From NCBI GenBank assembly GCA_029379385.1, contig CM055611.1, forward strand, positions 4,960,001-5,024,000: a stretch of 64,000 nucleotides of DNA, read 5' to 3'. Of this stretch, positions 1 to 11,341 are shown piece after piece. How positions within the stretch are numbered: position 1 is the stretch's first letter; the number at the start of each line of letters is the position of its first letter. Both the position numbers and the translations under genes were made by a program. Origin of the DNA: Quillaja saponaria (lineage: Eukaryota > Streptophyta > Magnoliopsida > Fabales > Quillajaceae). The notes under the pieces are model-generated. The model searched no databases and was not told the DNA's origin. It was given only the letters and a program-made list of their open reading frames with translations.

Positions 1-52
1 GTTATGTTATCTAATTTATCTTTGAACAAAATTTGGGTTTTACTTTGTCCAG

Positions 53-133
53 GCCTTTTGTAGGAAGTCTGAAGAAAAATTAAGCTCAGGTAAGGGAGAT
101 CGCGGAGAGGTGGAGATCGCGGTTGAGAATTAA
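53..133 (+). CDS. Possible last exon of a gene entering from the left
   Basis: A pyrimidine-rich stretch ending in an AG at 51-52 is followed by an open frame of 26 codons and a TAA at 131-133. The frame is read from 53 and gives a hydrophilic, charged tail (AFCRKSEEKLSSGKGDRG, then EVEIAVEN). The peptide looks like an ordinary charged C-terminus, and the sequence after the stop is less A/T-rich than the later intergenic DNA, as a 3' UTR might be. I recognise no family. A GTAAGG at 90-95 could instead be a donor site, making 53-89 a small internal exon. The start of the gene lies outside the window, so this is tentative. Confidence 0.3.
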   Translation, partial: AFCRKSEEKLSSGKGDRGEVEIAVEN

Positions 134-1277
134 GGCAGCATGTGGGAACATATTCATTCACCTCTGTTGACGGCCTTCTAGAATTTGGACCAAGAATGGT
201 TTGAATGGTAAATCTGGCTATATGAAATTTGTGATGATTGGTAACATAAATTGCACTGGGTTCTCACGAATGGCGCCAGTGTTAAGTCCCAATTTGTCTA
301 GACTTACATGTAGAAATGATCTATTGAAGTCCAACTGCAAACCAAGAGAAGAGGAGGCCGGGCATTGCCCGTGATCTCTCTCTGAAGCTCAAGTCAATCT
401 TTTTAGAGTGTGAGTGTGTAACATAGAAAAAATGTGGATCCCTTTACCTTATGGGCTTAACCATTTGTATAGTGATAAGTGGCCAATGAGGTGATACCAT
501 GTATCCAAGGGTGGTTTTTCCTTAAACAAGTTGTTTATATGCCATGTGTCGTGTGTGTATTTGTAATACCATACTAACAGTTTTCATAAAAGAGAATTAT
601 AGTTCTAACAACAAATAATAGGAAAAAAAAAATCTCCTTTTATCTAATATGAAAAACCTTCAAAATCATTTCAAACTCAAGATTGGTACAATCGAGAAAC
701 CTTTGCATCGTGAAACTCTCAAGTCATCAACTATTGTGAGGAATTGAGAAGAAAACATGAGTTATTAAGGTTATCTTTTTTCATTTAGGCTAGAAATTAT
801 TAGGTAGGTTGCGCTTTTTAAATGGCCTAAAGCTAGAAATTAGGCTAGGTTGTCTTATTTTTGTTGAATACACACTAATTTTGGTTGGGTCGGTTAATCG
901 AACATTGTTTTTTTTTTATTAAGGTCCAAAAAATTGACCTACCCAATATGTATATAAAATTTTCACCCAAATTTAAAAGTAGGGCTTTTTAGGTTGTGTC
1001 AATTGTGGGGTGAATTGATCTATTATGGGTTGATTTTTTTGTTTTTTGGGTACTATGCTCACCCTTACTCAAAAGGTAGCTATTGAGAGAAGGATGTTCT
1101 GATCCTTATAAAAGCACAATAAATTGTTTGCACAATCAATGTAGAACTTTTGGCTCATAACACATAAACAACCCTAAATTTGCAAGCCATAACTTTCATG
1201 AAAATAAGAAACGAACAATAACTGGCACGTGTTACTTTCTATACATTGTTGGTTAACAAGATTATAATATTTCAATA
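134..1277. other. No gene seen
   Basis: The first 300 bases could be the 3' UTR of the putative exon to the left. A GGCGCC-containing stretch near 270 resembles the primer-site-flanking words of Gypsy elements, but no element can be built around it. The rest is A/T-rich sequence without an open frame. Confidence 0.4.
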
Positions 1278-1580
1278 TGCTAGATTAAAATAATGGGTGG
1301 TAGTCGATATTAATGAACATGTGTTAATTTTTATTTACTAACAATATAAAAATTAGAAACACTAATAATGTATCACATATTAATTCTAACTAAAAGTAAG
1401 CAAATAATAATTGATCCTAAGCAAATAATAATCTGCTAGATTAAAATCATGGGTGGTAGTCGATATTAATGAACATGTATTATTTTTTATTCACTAACAA
1501 TATAAAAATTAGATACACTAATAATGTATCACATATTAATTCTCTCACTAAAAAGTAAGCCAATAATAATTGATCCTAAA
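1278..1580. repeat. Two tandem copies of a ~156-bp unit
   Basis: The block beginning TGCTAGATTAAAAT at 1278 recurs at 1434, and the copies run in parallel to about 1422 and 1580. Differences are scattered substitutions and short indels. The unit has no coding potential and looks like a simple local duplication. Confidence 0.8.
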
Positions 1581-1636
1581 CTAACTGCTGTAATGAATAA
1601 GACAGACTTTTTGAAAATGAAGAGTTAGCATGAATG

Positions 1637-1790
1637 TTAATGAAAGATGGAAGAGATTTTTGAGAAAAAAATAATACTGATTACAATATTATCATAACCT
1701 GATGGCAATCCTTCAAGAATTTGGAGAACAAGACCAGATTCATCAATTAGATGACCCATGGACTTTTTGAAGGTAAGTATCAAGGGACTT
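1637..1790 (-). pseudogene. Copia gag (UBN2-type) fragment
   Basis: On the minus strand the frame reads MGHLIDESGLVLQILEGLPS followed by GYDNIVISI. This is the helix in Copia Gag proteins that usually reads like 'D-L-V-x-x-I-L-x-G-L-P-x-x-Y-x-x-I-V-x-x-I'. Only about 50 residues are recognisable. The upstream part of the open frame is low-complexity and unrelated, and no LTRs, protease or integrase lie nearby. It is a decayed scrap of a Copia element. Confidence 0.6.
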
Positions 1791-2522
1791 GTCATTCGTT
1801 TTGATGCTTTTGAGTTAGAGTAACGAGAATGAGTTTGGTCACGTAATAATTTTTTTAAGGTAATTGTCAATATGATCGTAAATATTAAAGAAAAAAAAAA
1901 AGACAGAGAGAGCACCGAATGAGCTACAATAACAGTAACAATAAGAGAGAGATTTTGGGTGAGGTATGCCTTGTGGCTATAAGGAAAAAAGAAGAAGAAA
2001 AAAGGGTTAACAACAAAGGAATGAAAAAGAAAATACAAGGATTTTGACAATTAGAGAAGAAGAGCTCTAAGAATAATACTTAAAATAATGATATTCATTA
2101 GATCAATTTGTAAAAACAAAGATATATTTATTAAGATGAATAGCTAGAGTAGTTGGTTAAATAAACACTTCGAAAAGAAAGAATCAGAGCCAATATTTGA
2201 ACAGAAAATATATCTCAGTCAAAATATCCATTAGATGGTAAAACAGTCACAAAGTGTCAATATATCACCCAAGTAAACAACGCCTTCCCCATTCAGTGGT
2301 TAGAAAGAGCTCCTACGACTAAAAATATTGTACAATCAGAAATAAAAGAAAAAAAGAATAAAAGAAAAGAAAAGAGTCTCCCCCATGATTTGCTAGGAAG
2401 AGCTTCTGTGAAAGAAAAAAAAAAAAAATAGCACTTTGCCAAAACACACTCTCCATCCTCATCCAACATGCATGTAACCAGATATTTCTGCAACTCTCAT
2501 TTGAGAGTGAAATGAACAGAAC

Positions 2523-4438
2523 TCATCCAAAAGCGGAAGGAATTACAGTAATGTGTCTTAGCGGATGTGAAACGTCTGTGCCACCGGCATGTTGCACGAA
2601 CTCGGCTGGAGAAAATGTGGTTCCATGGCAAACACATACAATGCTGACCTCTGAATTTGTATATCTGTACAAGAATCCAGTAACTGTTTTCCCATTTGGT
2701 CCATTTCCTGTTGTTGAAACATACGGCATTTGAGGAAGGGAAGCAGTTGGGGACTGATCAGGTTTTGAAGGCTTTCCCAAGTCTGTTTTGGTCTCCATTA
2801 CTGGGACATGGCTTGAATTTTCCTTACATGACACAGGCTTCTCGATTTTAACTGCTTTGCTTTCTAACATGTCTTCTTCTTTAAGTCTTGTTGGGATCGG
2901 TTCTGTAACATTCGATTGGAACTGCTTCGAGATATGGTTTATCCTGTCAGCATTGCCATGATCAGATTCCTTAGAGGGAGAAGACACATTGTGTTGAGGA
3001 TGGCTATTGATGTTATTGTTCGTAGTATTATTCAATTGGGGTGGTTCAACTGGTAGGGGGGGAGAAGAATGGCTTCGACTGTCACTACTGCCACCACCTA
3101 AAAATACAATGAGTTTGAAGAAATGTTATGAAGAGTAGGTTTTCAAAGAGTCATTATACATACAGATTGCAGAAAAAGTAAATATCATCTCTTAAAATTA
3201 TGTACATTATGAGGGAAGTGGTTGCTCATTCAAGAACCTCTTTCAATGCCAAAATCCAATACCTCTTTATTTCTTTTCTGTCAATCTAGCAATTATGTAT
3301 ATTAGATACAAAGTGGCAAATGTTACTGAATGTAAGTACCAACTGGGTCTTACTCTTAACCCACATATCGATTTAGTAGAATCATGATGAATATGTTCAG
3401 TTTTGGTGTGTCACACTAATGGCATCATTAACTAAATTTAAATAAGATAATGCGATGTTTCGTGCATGTACTGAGAAAAATCTTTCACCATCCCATTTAT
3501 ACATTCTACCTAAAACAATTATAGGAAATTCTATGGGAACAAAAATAAAAGACATTGAAGCAGATTGCCTAAGATTGATTATTATAATAAAAAGGGTTAC
3601 AAGGAAATAATAAATAAGACAGAAGCATTGAAATTTAGATCATACCTTGATCATGAGAAGATCCTCCATGATCCGAAACCACAGAACTGCACATTGATGA
3701 GCCATTAGACCCATCTTTCATATCTCCACCACCAGTGGGGTCGGATTCGCACTTATTCGCTGAATTAACTCCCAAACTCTGCACCCCCTGAAACGGCCGA
3801 AAACCACCGCTAGCTACCATTTGCTGAACCCCATTTTTCTTTTTTTCACTAGGCGTCCAACATGGCATCACACAAGAAAACCCAAACCCGTTATTAAACG
3901 GCACGTACTGAACTGGTCCGTACGGGTATTGCACCGGCTGAGCCGTATACGATGGTGCCGTTGAAGTTACAGAACAAGTATAACCCATTGGATTATTAGA
4001 CCCGACATTGTGTGAAACACCTTCTCCATTGCCCGAATTCAGATTCACATTGCATTTCGATCCAACATTAGGATCCGTTTTCTCCTTCTTGTAAATCCAT
4101 TGTTCTTCATTCTCTGACTCTTTCACACACTCTCCGTTTCTGGCTCTCTTCTGCTCCCGTTTCTTCTTTGCTTCTAGTCTCCGCAACGCGTGAATCTCAC
4201 GCTTCGCCTGAATATCAATAGTCTGATCCCCAACTGTGTTTAACGCCCGATTCAAACTGTTTTCTTTCAGATCCGAATCAAACCCATTTGATTTCGGGAC
4301 GGATTCTTTCTGATTCTCCAAGCTGGGGTTCAATTTCTCTGATTTTCTGAAACTCCCTCCAATCGACAACCCCAAATCTAGTTCAAGCTCAAGCTCTTCC
4401 TCCTTTACTCCAATCTCTGAAATTTCCACCATTTTCAA
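2523..4438 (-). CDS. AFP: Ninja-family protein, AFP (ABI5-binding protein) type
   Basis: Two exons, 3646-4438 and 2523-3097, join in frame (CAAG|GTATGA donor, TTTTTAG acceptor) to give 455 residues. Residues 16-24 are LELELDLGL, an EAR motif of the kind that recruits TOPLESS co-repressors. Residues 86-100 form a basic, nuclear-localisation-like stretch ([15 protein letters not shown]). The middle is Ser/Asn/Gly-rich linker. The last 68 residues are the conserved Ninja-family C-terminal domain, with the [18 protein letters not shown] core, a VCVCHG cysteine/histidine element and a [13 protein letters not shown] end. Proteins of this family are nuclear adaptors. AFPs bind the bZIP factor ABI5 and dampen abscisic-acid responses, while NINJA itself bridges JAZ proteins to TOPLESS. 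The intact [11 protein letters not shown] tail and the N-terminal EAR favour an AFP over NINJA. The start is the first ATG, directly ahead of the EAR region. Nothing is broken. The upstream region holds an ABRE/G-box cluster. Confidence 0.88.
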
Positions 4439-4595
4439 TTAAAATCAGACACCTCAAAAGCTTCAAGCTTAAGTTACAGCTTCTTCAAACACAACAACGA
4501 AAACCAACTTTCCTTCCTTTCCATAAAATACTCAATGTTATAAGGTTTCGGCTCCTCAGATTTTTTATGGGGAAGCGAAAGAGGATACATATGGA

Positions 4596-5011
4596 CACGT
4601 GGCGAAATTAGAGAAGGTAGTAATGACGGTTGGGACACGTATTATGAGACTAGGATATTATTAGATGAGCGTTAATCCTATTTAGTAGCTAATTAAATCC
4701 TTAATAATCACAAAAAGCGGATTCTGTTGACGACACGTGGCTCAAGCGCATGACGAGCTTGGGAAAAGACACGTGGTGACTTTAGCTAGCACTTCAAACA
4801 ACTGTGTTTTTTCTGGAGTTTGGCAGGAATATCGACACGTGGAGATTGCTTATGATTTTCCCAGAACCACCACCGTCTTTTTCAGTTTACGAATTCCAAG
4901 GTAAAAAAGCTACGTAGCTTAAAAATTGGAAGACACGTCACACGTACGAGGCGTTGTTGTTTAAGGTGGGGTCGGGTTTTGAGGAGAAGTTGGTGGAGGT
5001 TATGACACGTG
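4596..5011 (-). promoter_or_regulatory. Cluster of G-box/ABRE elements upstream of the AFP gene
   Basis: Perfect CACGTG palindromes start at 4596, 4734, 4770, 4836 and 5006. Further ACGT cores lie at 4636 (CACGTA), 4934 (CACGTC), 4941 (CACGTA) and 5088 (GACGTG). Most sit in the longer word GACACGTGG, which matches the abscisic-acid-response element read by ABF/ABI5 bZIP factors and also the G-box read by MYC/PIF bHLH factors. The nearest is 158 bp and the farthest about 570 bp upstream of the AFP start codon. No other gene start is visible on the far side, so the cluster most likely belongs to the AFP gene. Confidence 0.75.
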
Positions 5012-5604
5012 TTGGATATTTGTTTGATATGACAGCTCAGGAGGTCAAGTGGCTATAAATGTTTTAGCTGGTGATGTTGACGAGTCGACGTGGGAGTACG
5101 TTGATGGTCGTACTTTGTCATTTGAGGTTATTTTGTGAGAAGCTAAAAAAGGACAAGTGTGATTGTAGTTGAGGGCCCACAAGGACTGTGGTTTGAAACG
5201 TCTGAGACTGGTTTTACAATGTTGCATGGTGGCCACGTTGTGGTGTTTGGTCTGGAAAAGTTGTTATTTGACAGCGATATGTCACGGACCAGATGATGGA
5301 AGCTGTTTGGTACATAAAGAAAGTGAATTTTTCTTTTTAAATATTTGGTCATTGTCGTTTCCTTAAAATTATAAAGTAATAATTTTTTATTTTAAATTTT
5401 TATACATAAATTATTTATAATAAGAAACATTTTCAACTTTTTTTTTTTATATAATATTTTTACAAATATTTATAACAAAGTTATACATATATTGATGTTC
5501 CAAAGCTTTAAAGTCCTAGTTGCTCAATAAAGAGTGTTAATAGAATGACAACTATTATAAGGTGTTGTTTGGTTCGAGAAATAAAGAAATTTATTTAAGA
5601 AAAC
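5012..5604. other. No gene seen upstream of the ABRE cluster
   Basis: Short overlapping open frames on both strands at 5045-5366 show no domain. The sequence turns very A/T-rich after 5366 and runs into the left LTR at about 5605. Confidence 0.5.
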
Positions 5605-5935
5605 TGATGAGAATGATATGTTACTTATATAGGTGTTTGTTTTTATATGTTCTTATTTATTTTATGATGTAAAATTGGGATTTAAGGTTTTATTTATTTG
5701 TATTTACTATTATGTTTGTATGTTATTTCATTTCTAGCCCAGGATTTATGTAATGCCTATATAATGGCTTAATATGCATTTGTTTAGGATCTTTGAAAAA
5801 TTGGATATCGAGTATTGATTATAAGTCTCCCAAACCCTTAGTTTCTTTGAATCCTTTCTCAATCTCTTGTTTCCCTATCTATTTCTCCTCCTTTCTCATA
5901 ATTTCCCTCAAATCATCTACTATCCTACTTTAAAT
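5605..5935 (+). repeat. Left LTR of the 5.6-8.1 kb element
   Basis: Starts TGATGAGAATGATATG and aligns along its length with 7763-8117. It is followed within a few bases by the primer-binding site at 5938. Confidence 0.7.
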
Positions 5936-7762
5936 CTTGGTATCAAAGCCCAAACTTCAATCCTTGTGCCATTACAACTCATCTGATTACAAATTAAGAA
6001 ATTTTCCAAAGAATTCAAAACATCCCGTTTACCTCAAAAGTCATGTCCATAACAAAAAAGTTTTCAAAATCAAAATCTAAGACTACCATTGTCTTTAGAA
6101 CAGAAAATCGAGGCCAACCATGCAAGAACCACTATGATCGGCAGTCCCACGCACCCTCACGCACGGCGCCTCTATCTCCAGGCACTACTCGCACTGTCAA
6201 GCTCCCCCAAGTGCAAAATTTCACCAGGCCATGTCAGCATCAAAGCGTCATAGCTACATTAGCCCAGAAATCACGTGGCGGCAGATCACAGGCCATGTGT
6301 CCACGTCACTCAATGCCATGTGTCATTTTCCACGTCACTTCTACCACGTGACATCACCATGTCATCACTTGCCACATGTCAGAGGACACATAAGCACCTC
6401 TGCCACGCTAGCAGAGTTGACCAAACTGTTAGTTAATTTTGACTGGTCTAGTTTGATTCTTTTTGGACCAGTTTTTAAGAAAGTTCGACTACTTTCCAAA
6501 CTTATTTGGGTCTCCAGGTTCTGATTTTGAGGTTTATTTTCATAAATTCTACACCAAAATGCTAAAATTGGCACTACTCTCTTACTTTCACTAGTTATAT
6601 TTTTATTTTATTATACTTTTTGAATTTTATTATGTTTTTATGTTGTTGTTTAAATTTTAGTTGAAAAAAAGAGAAAAAAAGAAGAAGAAAAAGTCTAGTT
6701 TCTAGATGCACAATGTCTTGGCATCATATGTTAAATTTACGTTTTTGTTTATTATTTGTAGATATACCATTAAAGAACATATTGATCATATTTTATCTAG
6801 ATTCTTCACTTTGAGACTTGAGTTTCTTAGGGTTGTGAAAATAAGGATGGGGTTGTGATTAGACAAATTGAGATTCATAGAGATATCCCTATTACATTTC
6901 CTGATTACACATTTAGGATTTCGATTGTCATTGAGTTACCTGAGTCTTATCTCTAGTGTTGCCCTATATTTTTGTGGATCCTACGTATTTTTCTTTTCGA
7001 GACCCTTAAGTGTTAGCGTTAGATTTTGTGTCTATTCCATACTTACGAAATTAGGGACACAGTTATTGTTTGGTTAAACTTGTATTTGAATTGATCTATT
7101 ATCTTAGTTATGACTAGCCGAACTATACACCCCGATACACCCAGTCTCGTCAAACCTTAGTGTTATCCTAATCTCCCACACCTGATTCAATAGAAACTTA
7201 TATGGACAACACTAACAAAATACTTAATGAGCTTAGTGCTACATTTGGTGAGGTGTTGCAATGCTAGATATAAACCCTGATGAACCTGAGATAGTTATGG
7301 TTGAGATAGACAATCAAATACATGAAGCTGATGATGATGTGAGCTAGGATCATAAAGCTGATGATGTTCTTGATTCACTTGTGATAGATGATGTGGTTTC
7401 AATTGTAAATATGATTGAGCACGTTGATATTTCAAAGCAAGATGATGAGATTACAGTGTCGTACATGATTGGGCTAGCCGATATTTCTGAGCTTGTCGAC
7501 AGAGTTCCAAAGCATGTAGATTACGTTCTAGAGTAGATTGTCCAGCTGACTTATTTTCCGGAGATCGAACATATTGATTTTGTTATCCCATTGCAGTTTC
7601 AGATGATTGTGACCCGTACCAAAGTTCTCTGAGTCAAGAAACTTTTGCTGCTGCCCCCAACCTTACTGCTGTGCCTGACCTTGCTGCAAGATTTTATTCT
7701 TCAAGTCCTCATCTCCCCTCATTACAAAACTCAAGGTCGAGTTTTTTTCAACAAAGGGAGAG

Positions 7763-8117
7763 TGATGGGAAATGATATGCTACTCGAATGAGAGTTTGTT
7801 TTTATATGCTTTTATTTGTTTTATGATGTAAAATTAGAATCTAGGGTTTTTATTTCTTAGTATTTACTATTATGTTTTTAGTTTTTATGTTATTGACGTT
7901 TCTAGCCTAGGGTTTTATGTAATGCCTATATCAAGACTTAGTATGCATATGTTTAGGATCTTTGAAAAAATGGATATTGAGTATTGATTGCAAGCCTCCT
8001 AAACCCTTAGTTTCATCTAATTCTCTCTCAATTTCTTGCTTTCCTACCTATTCCTCCTCCCTTCTCCCTTAATTTCTCCATAATTTCTCCATTTCCCCCT
8101 ATTGTCCTACATTAAAA
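7763..8117 (+). repeat. Right LTR of the 5.6-8.1 kb element
   Basis: Starts TGATGGGAAATGATATG directly after the polypurine tract at 7752-7762. It is slightly longer than the left copy because of small insertions. Confidence 0.7.
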
Positions 8118-9220
8118 AAGCAGTTTGACATATTGGTTATTCATGTTTAATAGAAAATAAGAAATTTTATTGGGAATATTTCTTTTGATCTCAGCATTTT
8201 TCAGTCATTTTTTCCGTTAGACATAAGAAACTTATTATTCCCCAAATATGTGTCTAACTAAATTACACATGGTGGAGGGGAAAAAAAGATAGGCAAAATC
8301 CTTAATGCCATGGTAACCATCAATCCCTCTATCATACCTGATACCTTCTTCACTTTTTCACTTCGTCACTCACACCTGCTTAACTGTAACATTCCCACAA
8401 TTGTCACCCTTAGCGTGCATATGCATATTAACATATAGGGCTCCATACACTTGAACATATAAATGCATGCTTTATAATGACTTGAGATGTTCTATTTGAC
8501 GTAATAAGTTGCATATAGGTATCTACATAGACAACTTGTTTGCTTGACTACATGCATGCATAGCTTGATCTAATATGAGATTATTGAATTGATGTGAACA
8601 CTATGACACACATATGACACTTGACAAATATTTAGACACATATAGGGATGCAATGGAGGTTACTTGAGTAGTAACCAAGCTCTAGGGAAAGGTATGCAGG
8701 AAGGTAGAGGGATAAGTAGACAGATTCGGTAAAAGTGAGCAAACAAGTGTATAACCCGTCTAAAAATGTAGAGAAGTTAATAGAAATAAATTTGTTAGAA
8801 AGACTTAGATGACTAAACTAACCGGATACTAAAATGAAAATGACCTTAAACATGGAGTTAGTGGACAAATGAAGTGTTTGGATTATTGTTGGCTAGATGG
8901 GATTAAGTGTCCATTATTTGCAAACATGAATTTGAGATGAAAACTTTGTGCTTAAGTGATATTGTGTGTAACTATGTTAAGTGTAATGTAGGATAGAATA
9001 TTATTAACTAGTAAGATGTTTGACTGAGTTGTTATTGTTGTATCAATAGGATGACATAAAAGAAAACTAAGTCAAAGATCTTGGAAGGCATCTTCACTGC
9101 CTTAGAAGCAGCATCTTAACTACTCCTTTGTGGTTTTGCTGTTGTTTTACTGATTTGGGTTGCAGAAGGTGATGAATATTGAATGACAGTGGTGGTTGTA
9201 CATATAAAGTTGATTGATTT
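8118..9220. other. No gene seen
   Basis: A/T-rich sequence with no open frame worth calling and no recognisable repeat apart from short runs. Confidence 0.4.
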
Positions 9221-9560
9221 GCTCTTGATACTACTTGAAGGAGGACGTGTATGAAAGTTGAGGGTTTAAGGGATCAAAAGGGGTTTAGGGATCCTCTATT
9301 CTAAAATTATTCCTTGAAATATACTAGAAGTCTTAGTATTTATTCATCAAAAGGTGATTCAAAACAAATGAAAGAGTCTTATATATATATATATATATAG
9401 CCAGCATCAAACCCTAACAAAAATAGTTAAATATAAATAAAGTGCAACATAATAAAATAGAGAAATAAAAAAAAATAAATAAAAAGACTAATAATAAAAA
9501 AAGTTTGAGAATGACTTCTTAGTCCTAGGACTAATTTCATGGGCTAGTGGTTCCCATCAA
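9221..9560 (-). repeat. Possible LTR fragment of a Copia-like element
   Basis: Read on the minus strand, AGTATCAAGAGC (9221-9232) resembles a tRNA-Met-type primer-binding site. The sequence ahead of it holds a long (TA)n run at 9380-9399 followed by transcript-like sequence, as in an LTR promoter and R region. No partner LTR or coding region was found, so this is weakly supported. Confidence 0.22.
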
Positions 9561-9796
9561 TCAGCTAACATGAGATAAATATTTTTTTTACCTTTACCCA
9601 TGATACACAAAATTTACGAATTTTGTGATTGGCTGATAATTTTTTTGTTTATAAAAAAAAATAAAAATTCTTTCATAAATGCTCTCTAATAAGTATTTTA
9701 GAAAATTTGTAGAATAGTCAATCAAAGGCCGAGAAATAAAGAAAAAAAAAGTTATGTAGGAAAGTATAAAAAAAAATAGCTATGTTTGAAAAATTG

Positions 9797-10644
9797 GAGA
9801 AAAACTTATTTGAAGTGACTGCAATCTTACAATGAGCCAATAAAATAAAGTAACATGACATGGAAAAAAACACCTTAGAAATCTAGTCTTCTACTTAACT
9901 CAATCCAATAACCAACCTAACTCAACCCCCAAGTCTACGTTAGTTAGATCAGATTTTGCTCATATTTTGTCCCTCTCCATCATCTCTCTCCACCCCAACA
10001 CTCTCTTCATTATTGATTCCATTCGGCATCCACCCTCTTTCTTCACCATAGAAGAGAACAATCCCTCTTCTTCTTCTTCTTTACTGAAAAGCTACAAGCT
10101 TTCTATGAATGAATAAGAAACGGTAAATCTGAAGGACACAAAAACTCCAATTTTTCGATTTATGGATCAAGTTTCAGTCGAGCCTGAATTGCAGGACAAT
10201 GACCCCTTCACACTTGCATGAGCTCCATTGGATTTGCCTCTAATTCATTTATCATTTAGTATTACAATTATAATTACAACCTAGATTTTGTTGGGGTTCG
10301 CATAAAGACCCAATTTTTATTGGGAAACAAACACACTATATAGTCTTTGGGAAATTTGGGATTGATATTAACTGCAAAAGTCTTGCTGTATTGCCTTGTT
10401 GATTGCAGGTTTTCTGGATAAACGACAGGATGGAGAGAGAAAGAGACATTGGAGAGATCTAGAGATAGGAGTGGATGGCAAGTATAATCGGAGAAGGTGG
10501 AGTATGGTGATGGATTTGGGGAAAGAGAAGATGAGGAGTTAAATTTTTCTGGGTTGGGTTAATTAGGTGACTAGATTTCTGAGGTGTTTTTCTCATATCA
10601 TGTGGGATTATATTATTGGCTCAGTATCCATATAAGTTTTTCTC
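9797..10644. mobile_element. Mutator-like element (non-autonomous MULE) with long terminal inverted repeats
   Basis: The left end (GAGAAAAACTTATTTGAAG..., from 9797) is the reverse complement of the right end (...ATATAAGTTTTTCTC, to 10644). The inverted match continues for over 100 bp with a few mismatches and small gaps, including GACTAGATTTCT and TTATTGGCTCA. The flanks are GAAAAATTG (9788-9796) and AAAAAATTG (10645-10653), a 9-bp target duplication with one mismatch, which is the Mutator signature. The interior has no transposase. It does contain better-composed sequence with CTCTTCTTCTTC runs, an ATG at about 10162 (MDQVSVEPELQDNDPF then stop) and a splice-acceptor-like TTGATTGCAG near 10409. 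That makes captured host sequence (a Pack-MULE) possible. Confidence 0.8.
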
Positions 10645-10653
10645 AAAAAATTG

Positions 10654-11341
10654 ATCATGTTATCATTTTCATAGTCACCAGTATTTTGATAGTGTCTTAA
10701 AGGATTAAAAAAAAAAAAAAGTGAATTATATCCTTAAACAATAATTAACTCATTGAAAACATGTTTGACCATATAGGACCGCACCTTTTCAATGCTAAAC
10801 AAAAGGTGATTCTAATTTGTGAATGATCAACGAAATGCTTTTACTGTTTAAAAAAAAAATGTTTACTTTATTACATAACTTATTTAGTGGCCATTGGAGG
10901 ATCTCCTTTATCTCTCTCATTATCTGTTATCTGCGTCGAGGGTTTCTCTCCATCTTATTAAATCTTAAGAAAAGATCTGGATTGTTCTATGGAATTTGAA
11001 AAACACTCATATCATATCAATGAAATTCGAACAAAATCACCACAAAATGATATGATAAATTACTTGCATTGATTCATTATTCATGGAGCACATCTAACAT
11101 AATAGAAGTACTAAAACTACACTCTCCTAGACTCATTCCAAATGATACTACATCAAAAAGAAGAAGACTAACATGGTAGAAAGCACAATTTCGATTTTAG
11201 TTGTAAACTCAAGTATTGGCATGCACCTAACAGATAAGCAAGGATGAAAAACTTGACACCTGCTGAATCGCAAAATTTGGACATTTGCTCCTAATTTCAC
11301 AAATTGTACATCGTTGTGCACCTAATCCCAGATCAGGATTC
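10654..11341. other. No gene seen
   Basis: Intergenic sequence between the MULE and the 3' end of the ERD2-related gene. The last 150-300 bases are probably that gene's 3' UTR, since they lie downstream of its stop codon at 11342-11344. Confidence 0.4.

Larger units (their letters stand above)
5605..8117 (+). mobile_element. Non-autonomous LTR retroelement, about 2.5 kb
   Basis: Two similar direct repeats, about 5605-5935 and 7763-8117, begin TGATG(A/G)GAA and contain the shared words TTATGTAATGCCTATAT, TTTAGGATCTTTGAAAAA and CAAACCCTTAGTTTC (with small variants). Just inside the left repeat is TGGTATCAAAGC (5938-5949), a primer-binding site of the initiator-methionine tRNA type. Just before the right repeat is a purine run, AAAGGGAGAG. 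These are the defining parts of an LTR element. The roughly 1.8-kb interior has no protease, integrase or reverse transcriptase. It holds only short frames and a stretch around 7250-7620 of acidic, stop-interrupted coding-like sequence (for example ADDVLDSLVIDDVVS). The LTRs have diverged by substitutions and small indels, so the insertion is not recent. The exact 3' LTR edge and target duplication are not clear. Confidence 0.75.

Noticed and set aside
2523..4438. Calling this gene NINJA itself
   Set aside because: The intact [11 protein letters not shown] tail and the LELELDLGL start fit the AFP branch of the Ninja family better than the NINJA adaptor.
6043..6524. Overlapping plus-strand frames of about 100 codons
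   Set aside because: They lie within the LTR element, overlap each other in different frames and show no domain.
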